Positions 32,577-40,336 of a stretch of DNA of 64,000 bases are shown here, piece by piece. The stretch spans positions 126,198 through 190,197 of the forward strand of contig MKVQ01000002.1 of assembly GCA_001899635.1 (NCBI GenBank). The letters are read 5' to 3'. The notes beneath the pieces were generated by a model. It was not told where the DNA came from. It made no database searches and saw only the letters and a program-made list of their open reading frames with translations. Numbering within the stretch: the stretch's first letter is position 1; each line of letters starts with the position of its first letter. The translations under genes were made by a program, and so were the position numbers. The DNA is from Myxococcales bacterium 68-20. GTDB taxonomy: Bacteria > Myxococcota_A > Polyangia > Polyangiales > Polyangiaceae.

Positions 32577-33425
32577 GTGCTAAACCACGAGCACCGGATG
32601 ACCTTGGGTTTCGCTCGTTCCTGGCGCTCCTTCGTCATCGTCCTCACGGGCGCGTCCGTCCTCTTCGCGTGCGCCGTCGGTGAGGCGGACGCGACGACGA
32701 AAAAGAAGAAGGGGCCGATCGACGACCCCTTCGGTGAGGACATCCCCACGGCCGAAGAGCCGATGGAGCCCGAGCACGTCAACGAGAACTCCGGCGCCTT
32801 CGGCGCGAGCGAGCGGCCGGCGAGCCCGTCGTCGAGCCCCCGCGACGATGGGGGCCCGGGCGACGCCGGCGACGGCGGCGCGCGACCGAAGGTCTACTGC
32901 GGCCAGCCACTCGCCTCCGGCGATCTCGCGATCATCGAGCTGATGATCTCGTCGCGAGCCGGCTCGAACGACTCCGGCGAGTGGGTCGAGATCAAGAACA
33001 CCCGCGACTGCTGGCTGAAGCTCCAGGGCGTCGCCGTCGAGTCGCCGCGCGGAACGGCCGCTCCGAACGTCGCCACGATCACCGACGACTTCGAGCTCGA
33101 GCCCCACGGCACGTTCGTCGTCGCCGACTCCGCCGACCCGCTGAAGAACCACGGCATCCAGGGCAAGGTCGTCGCCTGGGAGTCGACCGACGTCCTCAAG
33201 AACGACGGCGATACGGTGACGGTCAAGAGCGGCAGCACCGTGATCGACTCGGTCACCTACCCCGCGTTCAACAACCTCACACCCGGCCGCACGCTGGCGT
33301 TCCCGTCCGATTGCAAGTGGACCGACCGCGCGACCTGGGCGCGCTGGAGCCTCACGTTCACGGAGTTCGCGCCCGGCTTCAAGGGCACGCCGAACGCGGT
33401 CAACGCCGACGTCGTCTGCTTCTGA
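32577..33425 (+). CDS. Exported protein with lamin-tail (LTD) domain
   Basis: 282 residues from GTG 32577 (GGGAAAG adjacent); ATG 32598 is an equally possible start. The segment I-V-L-T-G-A-S-V-L-F-A-C is a lipoprotein signal. An acidic, Ser/Pro/Gly-rich linker runs to about residue 105. The C-terminal 170 residues form a lamin-tail Ig fold: L-A-I-I-E-L-M-I-S-S, G-E-W-V-E-I-K-N, and T-F-V-V-A-D-S-A-D. Secreted bacterial LTD proteins bind DNA, other surface proteins or enzymes; the partner here is unknown. Paired Cys residues (near 107, 142 and 281) suggest disulfides. Confidence 0.85.
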   Translation: MLNHEHRMTLGFARSWRSFVIVLTGASVLFACAVGEADATTKKKKGPIDDPFGEDIPTAEEPMEPEHVNENSGAFGASERPASPSSSPRDDGGPGDAGDGGARPKVYCGQPLASGDLAIIELMISSRAGSNDSGEWVEIKNTRDCWLKLQGVAVESPRGTAAPNVATITDDFELEPHGTFVVADSADPLKNHGIQGKVVAWESTDVLKNDGDTVTVKSGSTVIDSVTYPAFNNLTPGRTLAFPSDCKWTDRATWARWSLTFTEFAPGFKGTPNAVNADVVCF

Positions 33426-33431
33426 CGCACG

Positions 33432-33487
33432 TCACTCGCCGTCCGAGCGACGACCGCGCTCTTCACTCGCCGTCCGAGCGACGACCG
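33432..33487. repeat. 25-bp direct repeat at the 3' end of the SPFH gene
   Basis: TCACTCGCCGTCCGAGCGAC followed by GACCG occurs at 33432-33456 and again at 33463-33487, six bases apart. The second copy encodes the last residues and stop codon of the minus-strand SPFH gene, so the first is a duplicated gene end lying just past the stop. Confidence 0.85.
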
Positions 33488-34560
33488 TCCTTCACCGCCG
33501 CGAGGACGTGATCGATCCCCGCGGAGAGGAACGCGAACGGATCGCCGCCGGACGGCGCCGTCACGTGGACGCGATCGAAGGTGCCGCGGAAGGCGCGCGC
33601 GAGCTCCGGCATCGTCTCGGTGAGCATGATCTCGCGGAGCCGCGGCTCGCTGAGGTCGTCGTGCGCCATCCGACGCATGCGGAGAATGGCGGCCTCGGCC
33701 TCGCCCGCCTCGCGCCTCGCCGCGAGCTCGATCCGCGCGCGCTCGGCGTCGGCTTCGGCCTTGCGTCGCGCGCGGGCGAGCTCGGCCTCGAGCCGCTGGG
33801 CGGCGAGCTCGTCCTCGTGACGTCTCGCCTCCTCCGCGCGGCGACGCTCGGCCGCGATGCGCGCCTCCTCCTCCGCCATGAGCTCGCGGCGTGCCTGCTC
33901 CGCCGCGCGACGTCGCTCGGCGTCGAGGCGAGCGCGCTCCTCGACCACCCGATCCTCGGCGACCAGCGCCTCGAGCGCGAGCTTCTCCCGATACGGCGCC
34001 TGGAGCCGCTGGAAGACCTCGCTCGAAAGGACGCGGACGTCCTGGATCTCGATCGTGTCGAGCACGACGCCCCACCCCGTGCCGCTCTCATCGCCGGTCG
34101 CGCTCGCGCTCTCGTTCTCGTCCCAAAGCGTCGCCGGCTCCCCCGCGAGGATCGGCGCGATCTCCCCCATCAGCGCGGCAGCGATCTGGTCCTTGCGGTG
34201 ACGGATGCACTCGTCGAGCGTGAGGCTGGCCACGATCCGACGGGTGGCGCCGACGAACATCTCGCGGAGGATCTCGGTGAGCGAGCTCCGATCGCGCTCC
34301 ATCATCCGGAACGCGAGGAGCGGCTCGGCGATGCGGTAGACCGCGAGCCCGCGCACCTCGACACCGACCTTCTCGATCGTGACCTGATCGGCCGAGAACC
34401 CGAGCTTGGCGATCGACGTCGGCACGATCGCGACACTGTCGGACGGCCACTTGAAGCAAGAGAGCCCCTGCCCGGCTCGCACCACCTTTCCGCCGCGCAT
34501 CTGGATGAGAAACTCGTTCGCCTGAGCGGTCACCTGACCCCAGCGAGGGATGGTCGTCAT
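33463..34560 (-). CDS. SPFH/band-7 domain protein
   Basis: 365 residues from ATG 34560. Residues about 15-215 form an SPFH (stomatin/flotillin) domain with the typical L-x-V-Y-R-I and a conserved D-x-I-E-I-Q-D-V-R-V. About 215-310 is a long charged coiled coil, almost all Glu, Arg and Ala. Unlike stomatins it has no N-terminal membrane helix, so it may associate peripherally with membranes or form a cytoplasmic assembly, as some soluble bacterial SPFH proteins do. The gene stands alone, convergent with the LTD gene and divergent from rimO. No NfeD partner is adjacent. Confidence 0.83.
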   Translation of the reverse strand: MTTIPRWGQVTAQANEFLIQMRGGKVVRAGQGLSCFKWPSDSVAIVPTSIAKLGFSADQVTIEKVGVEVRGLAVYRIAEPLLAFRMMERDRSSLTEILREMFVGATRRIVASLTLDECIRHRKDQIAAALMGEIAPILAGEPATLWDENESASATGDESGTGWGVVLDTIEIQDVRVLSSEVFQRLQAPYREKLALEALVAEDRVVEERARLDAERRRAAEQARRELMAEEEARIAAERRRAEEARRHEDELAAQRLEAELARARRKAEADAERARIELAARREAGEAEAAILRMRRMAHDDLSEPRLREIMLTETMPELARAFRGTFDRVHVTAPSGGDPFAFLSAGIDHVLAAVKDGRRSDGE

Positions 34561-34925
34561 GCCTCGCTGGGGTGCACGCGCGGTGCCGCCTGAGAATCAC
34601 GGGACGGCGCGCGGGCGGCACGGACGCAGCGCGCTGGAATGGACCGGCGCGCTCCAGGATGGAGCAGTCCGTCGCGCCGCCGCCCCGCGCGAGGTGGGCT
34701 CGGAGCCCGCGACGTATCGAAGTGGTTCCGGAAGCGATCCCGACCGCGCATCGGCTGGGCTTGCTCCATCGATTCCCCCGAACATCCCCGCGGGCCTCTC
34801 CCGGCCGACCATCCCCGAACGCAGTGCCTCGATCGACGCCCGCCGTCTCGCTGGGTCGGGCGTGACCTCGATCCTGAATGCTGAAGGTTGCGTCCGCGTA
34901 AAAAATCGCTAGGTTTCGCGCCCTC
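34561..34925. other. Intergenic region between SPFH gene and rimO
   Basis: 365 bases without a supported gene; it must carry the promoters for both divergent genes. A locally AT-rich patch, GTAAAAAATCGCTAGG (about 34900-34915), lies just before the rimO GTG. I see no clear operator or repeat. Confidence 0.5.
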
Positions 34926-36344
34926 GTGTCGAAGAAACGCATCCACTTCGTGAGCCTCGGCTGCCCCAAGAACCGAGTCGACACGGAGGTCATGGTCGGC
35001 GTCGCGCTCGGCGAAAAAGGCCGCGGCGGGTGGGAGCTCACCGACGAGGCGGACGAGGCCGAGGTCATCGTCGTCAACACGTGCGGCTTCATCGGCGAAG
35101 CGAAGAAGGAGTCGATCGACACCATCTTCGAAATGGCCGAGCTCAAGAAGGTCGGCGCGTGCAAGAAGCTCGTGGTCACGGGCTGCCTCTCCCAGCGCTA
35201 CCCGCAAGAGCTCTCGACGCAGATGCCCGAGGTCGACCACTTCCTCGGGTCGAGCGACATGCTCGCGCTCGGCCGCATCCTCGCCGACAAGAAGAACACG
35301 ACGCCGCGCATGCTCGTCGGCAACCCCGCCGACTGGGTCATCAAGGCGAGCGATCCGCGCGTCGTCACCGGCTCGAGCGCAAGCGCCTACCTGAAGCTCG
35401 CCGAGGGCTGCAACCGCACCTGCGCCTTCTGCACGATCCCCCAGTTTCGCGGCAAGCAGCGCTCCCGTCCCGCCGACGACATCGTCCGCGAGGCCGAGCA
35501 GCTCGCAGCGCGCGGCATCCTCGAGGTGAACCTCATCTCGCAGGACACGATCGCCTACGGGCGCGACCTCCCGAAGGACCAGCGCTCCTCCCTCGCCGAG
35601 CTCGTCCGCCGCGTCGCCGACGTGAAGGGCCTCCGCTGGGTCCGCGTCTTCTATCTCTACCCCGAGACGATCGACGAGGCGCTGCTCGATCTGTTCGCGA
35701 ATCACCCGCGCGTCGTCCCCTACGTCGACATGCCGCTCCAGCACGCGTCCGACGCGATGCTCGCGCGGATGAGGCGTGGTCACGGCAAGGATCGCCAGAA
35801 GCGCGTCGTCGAGCGGATGCGCAAGGCGGTCCCCGACCTCTTCTTCCGTACCGCGTTCATCGTCGGGCACCCGGGCGAGACCGACGCCGACTTCGCCGAG
35901 CTCGTGAGCTTCGTCGAGTGGGCGGAGTTCAACCACGTCGGCGTGTTCAAGTACTCCGACGAGGAGACCGCGCGCAGCTTCGAGCAGGACGGGAAGGTCA
36001 AGCAGCTCACCATCTCGAACCGCTGGCGCAAGCTGATGGGCATCCAGCGCAGGATCGCCCGGCGGAAGAACAAGGCGCTCATCGGACGCGAGCTCGAAGT
36101 CCTCGTCGAAGGCCCGAGCGAGGAGCACGACCTCGTCATGGCCGGCCGCCACGCCGGACAGGCGCCCGACGTCGACGGGCAGGTCTACCTCGGCGGCGGA
36201 GAGGTCGAGCGCGGGCAGATCCGCCGCGTCCGGATCACGCAGGCCGCCGACTACGATCTCGTCGGGGACGTCATCGACGAGGCCCCGACTGCACCGAAGA
36301 AGAAGAAGAAGGTCTCGCTCAAGGTCCTCGGCGCCGCCACCTAG
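34926..36344 (+). CDS. rimO: Ribosomal protein uS12 methylthiotransferase
   Basis: Radical SAM enzyme that adds a methylthio group to an Asp of ribosomal protein S12. 472 residues from GTG 34926. The N-terminal UPF0004 cluster ligands are Cys13 (G-C-P-K-N-R), Cys53 (N-T-C-G-F) and Cys87 (T-G-C-L). The radical SAM motif is Cys162-N-R-T-Cys166-A-F-Cys169. A C-terminal TRAM domain (about 375-455) ends with a K-K-K-K-K tail. S-L-G-C-P-K-N-R-V-D-T-E is typical of RimO rather than MiaB. It is monocistronic, followed directly by a strong palindrome. Confidence 0.95.
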   Translation: MSKKRIHFVSLGCPKNRVDTEVMVGVALGEKGRGGWELTDEADEAEVIVVNTCGFIGEAKKESIDTIFEMAELKKVGACKKLVVTGCLSQRYPQELSTQMPEVDHFLGSSDMLALGRILADKKNTTPRMLVGNPADWVIKASDPRVVTGSSASAYLKLAEGCNRTCAFCTIPQFRGKQRSRPADDIVREAEQLAARGILEVNLISQDTIAYGRDLPKDQRSSLAELVRRVADVKGLRWVRVFYLYPETIDEALLDLFANHPRVVPYVDMPLQHASDAMLARMRRGHGKDRQKRVVERMRKAVPDLFFRTAFIVGHPGETDADFAELVSFVEWAEFNHVGVFKYSDEETARSFEQDGKVKQLTISNRWRKLMGIQRRIARRKNKALIGRELEVLVEGPSEEHDLVMAGRHAGQAPDVDGQVYLGGGEVERGQIRRVRITQAADYDLVGDVIDEAPTAPKKKKKVSLKVLGAAT

Positions 36345-36346
36345 TA

Positions 36347-36440
36347 CCCGGACACCATGAATGCGACCGGTTCGTTCCGCCCCCACGACAAGCGAGGGGT
36401 CGGAACGAACCTCCCGTCATCGCAGAGGCTTGTGTCCGGG
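36347..36440. terminator. Nested palindrome, probable bidirectional terminator
   Basis: Two inverted repeats are nested. The outer pair is CCCGGACAC (36347-36355) with GTGTCCGGG (36432-36440). The inner is GGTTCGTTCCG (36369-36379) with CGGAACGAACC (36401-36411), with a further CCCC/GGGG inside its loop. All three are perfect. It starts 3 bases after the rimO stop and lies 60 bases from the end of the convergent lipoprotein gene, so it suits termination in both directions. Confidence 0.7.
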
Positions 36441-36499
36441 AGTTGCGTTCTCACGGCCGCGGGCGGCGCCTCGTGCCATGGATCACGAAGCGCCGCTCT

Positions 36500-36862
36500 C
36501 TACTTCAACGTGATCGTCGTCACCGGCGAGCGAGTCGTCCCGTCCTCTTGCGAGATGTCGACGACATCGCCTGTGGTCGCGAAGACCTCGAGGTCCCAGG
36601 AGCCCTGGTCGTCGGCGATGGTGCCCGTGACGCGCTGGGTTCGCGGCAGCGTCTCGTTCCGGTTGACGACGACGATGAGCGCGTTCGGCATCGCGCCCTT
36701 CTCACTCTTCAGATGGAAAGTGTTCGGCTCGCTCCCGATCGACACCGTCGGCTGCGCCGGGGGCGGCAGCGGCAGCGTGGGGCTAGTACAGGCGACGCCG
36801 AGCGAGACCGCGACGGCGAGCGCTCCGAGACGGGCCCTGCGAAGCCACCGCGACATACGCAT
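36500..36862 (-). CDS. Small lipoprotein of unknown function
   Basis: The frame is open from 36937. ATG 36862 (or 36856) best places the signal peptide L-G-A-L-A-V-A-V-S-L-G-V-A-C, giving about 120 residues. After a Pro-rich linker the mature part is beta-rich (F-H-L-K-S-E; L-I-V-V-V-N-R-N; W-D-L-E-V-F-A) and may be a single Ig-like sandwich. No family recognised. It is transcribed toward rimO and divergently from the phosphodiester-glycosidase-like gene. Confidence 0.65.
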   Translation of the reverse strand: MRMSRWLRRARLGALAVAVSLGVACTSPTLPLPPPAQPTVSIGSEPNTFHLKSEKGAMPNALIVVVNRNETLPRTQRVTGTIADDQGSWDLEVFATTGDVVDISQEDGTTRSPVTTITLK

Positions 36863-37066
36863 GAGCAACTTTGTAGCACGAGCCATGAGCAGCCCGCCAG
36901 GCCGGTATTTATGCGATTTCATGAGCTCATGCGCCAACTACGTTGACACCCCATCCGCCGACGCGCTCTACCCGCGCAAGCTGGGAAGTTTGTTCGGTTC
37001 CCTCTACTCTCCATCGTGCGCGGAGGAGAATGGCCGCGCCGCGCGTTCGTCATCATCAGGCGCCCC

Positions 37067-39844
37067 GTGAAAATCTGGCTCAGGCCGCTCCCGTTCGCTC
37101 TGCTCGCCGCTTACGGCCTCTCACGTCTCGGTCGCGCGCCCGTCGACGACGCCGCCCCGAGCCGCTCGGCGGCGCTCTGCACCACGCTCGCGGAGGTGCG
37201 CGGCGTGACGTGCGATGCCGCCGATGTCGTGTGGCTCGACGGTCCGAGCGGCGTTCTCGGCGCGATCGGCGGCAAGGCGCGCGCGCTCGTCCGCGGCCGA
37301 GAGCGCTCCCAGACGACGAGCGATCCGAACAGCGGAGCGCCCGCCGACCCGGACACGCTCGATCTCTTCAGCGTCACGACGCGCCTCTCGCCGGAGGGCC
37401 ACCTCCTCGACGTAGGCGACGCTCACAACCTCACGCGCTCGACGGGCGCCGACGAAGGCCTGCCCGTCACCGACGCCTCGTCGTCGCGCGTGGCATACCT
37501 CGTCGAGGTCGACGGCCACCCCGAAGCCGTGCACGTGCTCGACCTGGCCGGTCACGATCGACACGCCTACGACGAGCTCACGAAGCTCGAGCGTTTCCAG
37601 GTGAAGATCGCCGACCTGCAGGCGACCGGACAGACGCGGGGCGTGAAGAAGACGGTCTTCACCCTCGTCCCGCCGCCGAGGAAGGCCTCGATCGCGTTCC
37701 TTCCCGGCGGGATGCTCGAGGTGAAGGGCATTCACGGGGCGGACGACACCTCGGACGTCCGGGTGACGACGATCGACGCGGCGAAGGGCACCGTCGCGGA
37801 CGCCGACGCCGCCAACATGCGCGTGACCGCGGAGGTGGTCGCGAAGCCGCCGACCTTCGGCCCGTGGATGAGCGATCGCCTCCGCGCGGCCTCCTGGTTC
37901 GGCGACGAGAAGAACCAGGTGCTCAAGGCCGTCGTCTTCACGACGATGGAGTGGGTGAAAGGGACGAAGGCGCAGCTCACCGGCGACACCGGCGAGGAGG
38001 CGGCGCAGGAGGATCTCGGCTCGCTCCCGACCTCCACGCCGTTCCCCTCGAACTTCACCGATCCGGAGATCGGCTGGCCGCCGAAGCCGCTCGTGCCGAT
38101 GATCAAACCGGCGATCGCGGGCGAAGGTCAGTGGATCCGCCTCGACGACGATCCGTTCATCACTCCGATCCCGGGCCTCCCCTCGCCCTTCGTCACGACG
38201 TTCGTGCGGAGCGACCCGTCGGCGCAGCACACGCGCGTCTACGTCACGCTCTGGGATCCGCGGCTCATCGCGCTACACATGGAGGCCGGCACCGTCGAGC
38301 CAGTGAGCGCCACCGGCGCAGCCGGCCCCGGCAAGATCCCGCGCACGCCGGAGACCATCCGGCGCGTGGTCGGCGGCTTCAACGGCGGGTTCCAGGCGAC
38401 CCACGGTGAGTTCGGGATGCAAGCCAACGGCGTGCTCTACCTTCCGCCGAAGCCGTACGCGGCGACGGTCGCCGAGCTTCGCGACGGCACGACGGCGTTC
38501 GCTGCGTGGCCGAAGGACCAGGAGGTCCCGGAGGAGATCCTCTCGTTCCGCCAGAACATGACGTTCATGGTGCAGAACGACAAGTACAACCCGTGGGGGC
38601 GCGCCTGGTGGGGCGGCGTCCCGCCCGGATGGCAGGACGCCATCCACACGACGCGCAGCGGGCTCTGCCTCACGAAGGAGGGCTTCGTCGCCTACCTCTT
38701 CGGGCACGACATCGGCCCCGAGCCGCTCGGCCGCGCGATGCTCGCGGCGCGCTGCCAGGTGGGCATGCACCTCGACATGAACCCGGGCCTCGCCGGCTTC
38801 GAGTTCTACAACATGCAGTCCGCAAGCACCTTCAAACCGCTCGGTCGTCCCCTCCAGAAGGACTGGGAGCACGAGGGCACCGTGAAGGACATGCCGGAGT
38901 TCAAGTTCCGGTCGCGCCGCATGACGAAGAGCATGGGGCACATCCTCTTCCCGCGGTACATCCAGCGCGACGCACGCGACTTCTTCTACCTCACCGCGCG
39001 GCACGTGCTCCCCGGCGAGCCGATCGCGCCCGGCGCCGAATGGCGTGTGAAGGGCCTTCCGCAGCACGGCTACCCCTACGCGAGCGCGATCACCTCGGTG
39101 ACGCTGCCGACGGCCGGCGAGCGACGCGTGCGGGTTCTCCGGCTCGATCCCCGAGCCGTCGCGATCGCGAGCGACGGGCCGACCGGCGATGGCGAGAACG
39201 CACAAACGGTCGCCATCTTCGGACGCGCCCCGCGGGCCGCGCGAGGCGCGCGAGGCGCGCGAGAGAAGAGTGCGCCGGGCGATGCCGGAGCTCCGTCGGT
39301 CGCGCCGGCCGACGCCGCGAAGAAGCTGTGGCTCGGCCAGCACATCTTCACGATCGACGAGCCCCCGACGCCGAACGCGGTCGCGATCACGAGCGTGGTG
39401 CAGCCGTCCTCGAGCAGCGCGGCGAATGCTCGCGGCGCCGTCGGCGTCTCCGACGAGGATGGGATGCTCCAGTGGGTCGAGCTCCTGCCCGAGGACGCGC
39501 CGAGCGCGGAGACGAGCGCGGCGATGCTCGCGCTGCTCGAGCGCATCGGTTGCTCCTCGCGCGGCCTCCTGATGGGCGACCTCCGTGCCTACCTCGGCGG
39601 GACGCTCGACATCGGCGGCGAGCCCGCCGCGCCCGCAGCCGTCGCGGTCAAGCTCACACGAACGCCCTCGCCCGCGGCGAAGCAGATCTTCGAGTCGACG
39701 CCGATCGTCCCTCAGGCAGTCTGGCAGCCGCTCCAGAAGCAGCGCGTCAAGTGGCGGCCGACCCTGGCACCGCCGGAGAAGCCGGCGTCGAGCGCGAGCA
39801 GCGGCCCGGCACCATCGACTCCGTCGTCACCCCCTCCTCTTTGA
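37067..39844 (+). CDS. Phosphodiester glycosidase (NAGPA/DUF2233)-like exported protein
   Basis: 925 residues from GTG 37067, which gives a clean signal-like N terminus (K-I-W-L-R-P-L-P-F-A-L-L-A-A-Y-G-L); GTG 37016 would add 17 residues. The recognisable domain at about 390-620 contains V-V-G-G-F-N-G-G-F near 437, G-M-Q-A-N-G-V-L-Y, T-R-S-G-L-C-L-T and D-M-N-P-G-L, the pattern of proteins related to the mannose-6-phosphate uncovering enzyme. In bacteria such domains act on exopolysaccharide or wall glycans. The other 700 residues, including a Pro/Ala-rich tail, have no family I recognise. It is probably periplasmic or surface-exposed. Confidence 0.72.
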   Translation: MKIWLRPLPFALLAAYGLSRLGRAPVDDAAPSRSAALCTTLAEVRGVTCDAADVVWLDGPSGVLGAIGGKARALVRGRERSQTTSDPNSGAPADPDTLDLFSVTTRLSPEGHLLDVGDAHNLTRSTGADEGLPVTDASSSRVAYLVEVDGHPEAVHVLDLAGHDRHAYDELTKLERFQVKIADLQATGQTRGVKKTVFTLVPPPRKASIAFLPGGMLEVKGIHGADDTSDVRVTTIDAAKGTVADADAANMRVTAEVVAKPPTFGPWMSDRLRAASWFGDEKNQVLKAVVFTTMEWVKGTKAQLTGDTGEEAAQEDLGSLPTSTPFPSNFTDPEIGWPPKPLVPMIKPAIAGEGQWIRLDDDPFITPIPGLPSPFVTTFVRSDPSAQHTRVYVTLWDPRLIALHMEAGTVEPVSATGAAGPGKIPRTPETIRRVVGGFNGGFQATHGEFGMQANGVLYLPPKPYAATVAELRDGTTAFAAWPKDQEVPEEILSFRQNMTFMVQNDKYNPWGRAWWGGVPPGWQDAIHTTRSGLCLTKEGFVAYLFGHDIGPEPLGRAMLAARCQVGMHLDMNPGLAGFEFYNMQSASTFKPLGRPLQKDWEHEGTVKDMPEFKFRSRRMTKSMGHILFPRYIQRDARDFFYLTARHVLPGEPIAPGAEWRVKGLPQHGYPYASAITSVTLPTAGERRVRVLRLDPRAVAIASDGPTGDGENAQTVAIFGRAPRAARGARGAREKSAPGDAGAPSVAPADAAKKLWLGQHIFTIDEPPTPNAVAITSVVQPSSSSAANARGAVGVSDEDGMLQWVELLPEDAPSAETSAAMLALLERIGCSSRGLLMGDLRAYLGGTLDIGGEPAAPAAVAVKLTRTPSPAAKQIFESTPIVPQAVWQPLQKQRVKWRPTLAPPEKPASSASSGPAPSTPSSPPPL

Positions 39845-40336
39845 GAGATTGGCAGACGAAATCGAATTGAGATTCGAAAAAGACGAAGTCTTCGACGCGC
39901 GTTATCCGTCGGAGACGGCGTGCCTTTTTCGCGTTCTTGTCGGGCATTTCGGTGTGGGCCTCTATCGTACTGTCCCGAGGTAGCCGCGCGCAGGCCAACA
40001 CCTCTGAAGGTCGGGCGAATCGAGATGCCGAAGTCGCTCGCCATCAGCGCGGACGAGCGCTACAAGTCCGCGTTCGAAGAACTCTACGCTTTCGTCGGAA
40101 CATGGGGGTACTTGGGCCATGTGCCCAAGCTCAGAGGGCGCAGAGACACGGCGAGTGAACAGTCCCCGATCATTCGCTGAGGGCTTGTGAGGCGCGAGCA
40201 CACAAGGCCAACCAGGACACGCAGCAGTACCTCGACGATGCCAAACCCTCTTCCGCGGCGAAGGAACCGGGAAGACTCTCGGCATCGCTGAGAAAAAAGG
40301 AGCACGGGGCGTATCATGGAGCTTCAGGAGACGCGG
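39845..40336. other. AT-richer interval, possible gene remnants
   Basis: About 490 bases with noticeably lower GC than the flanking genes. Two short frames look protein-like but have no family match or ribosome binding site: 39849-39983 (TTG start, 44 residues, A-D-E-I-E-L-R-F-E-K-D-E-V-F-D-A-R-Y) and 40025-40180 (ATG, 51 residues, with S-A-F-E-E-L-Y-A-F-V-G-T-W-G-Y). They may be decayed pieces of an acquired gene. The interval also holds the promoter of the PEGA-domain gene. Confidence 0.45.
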
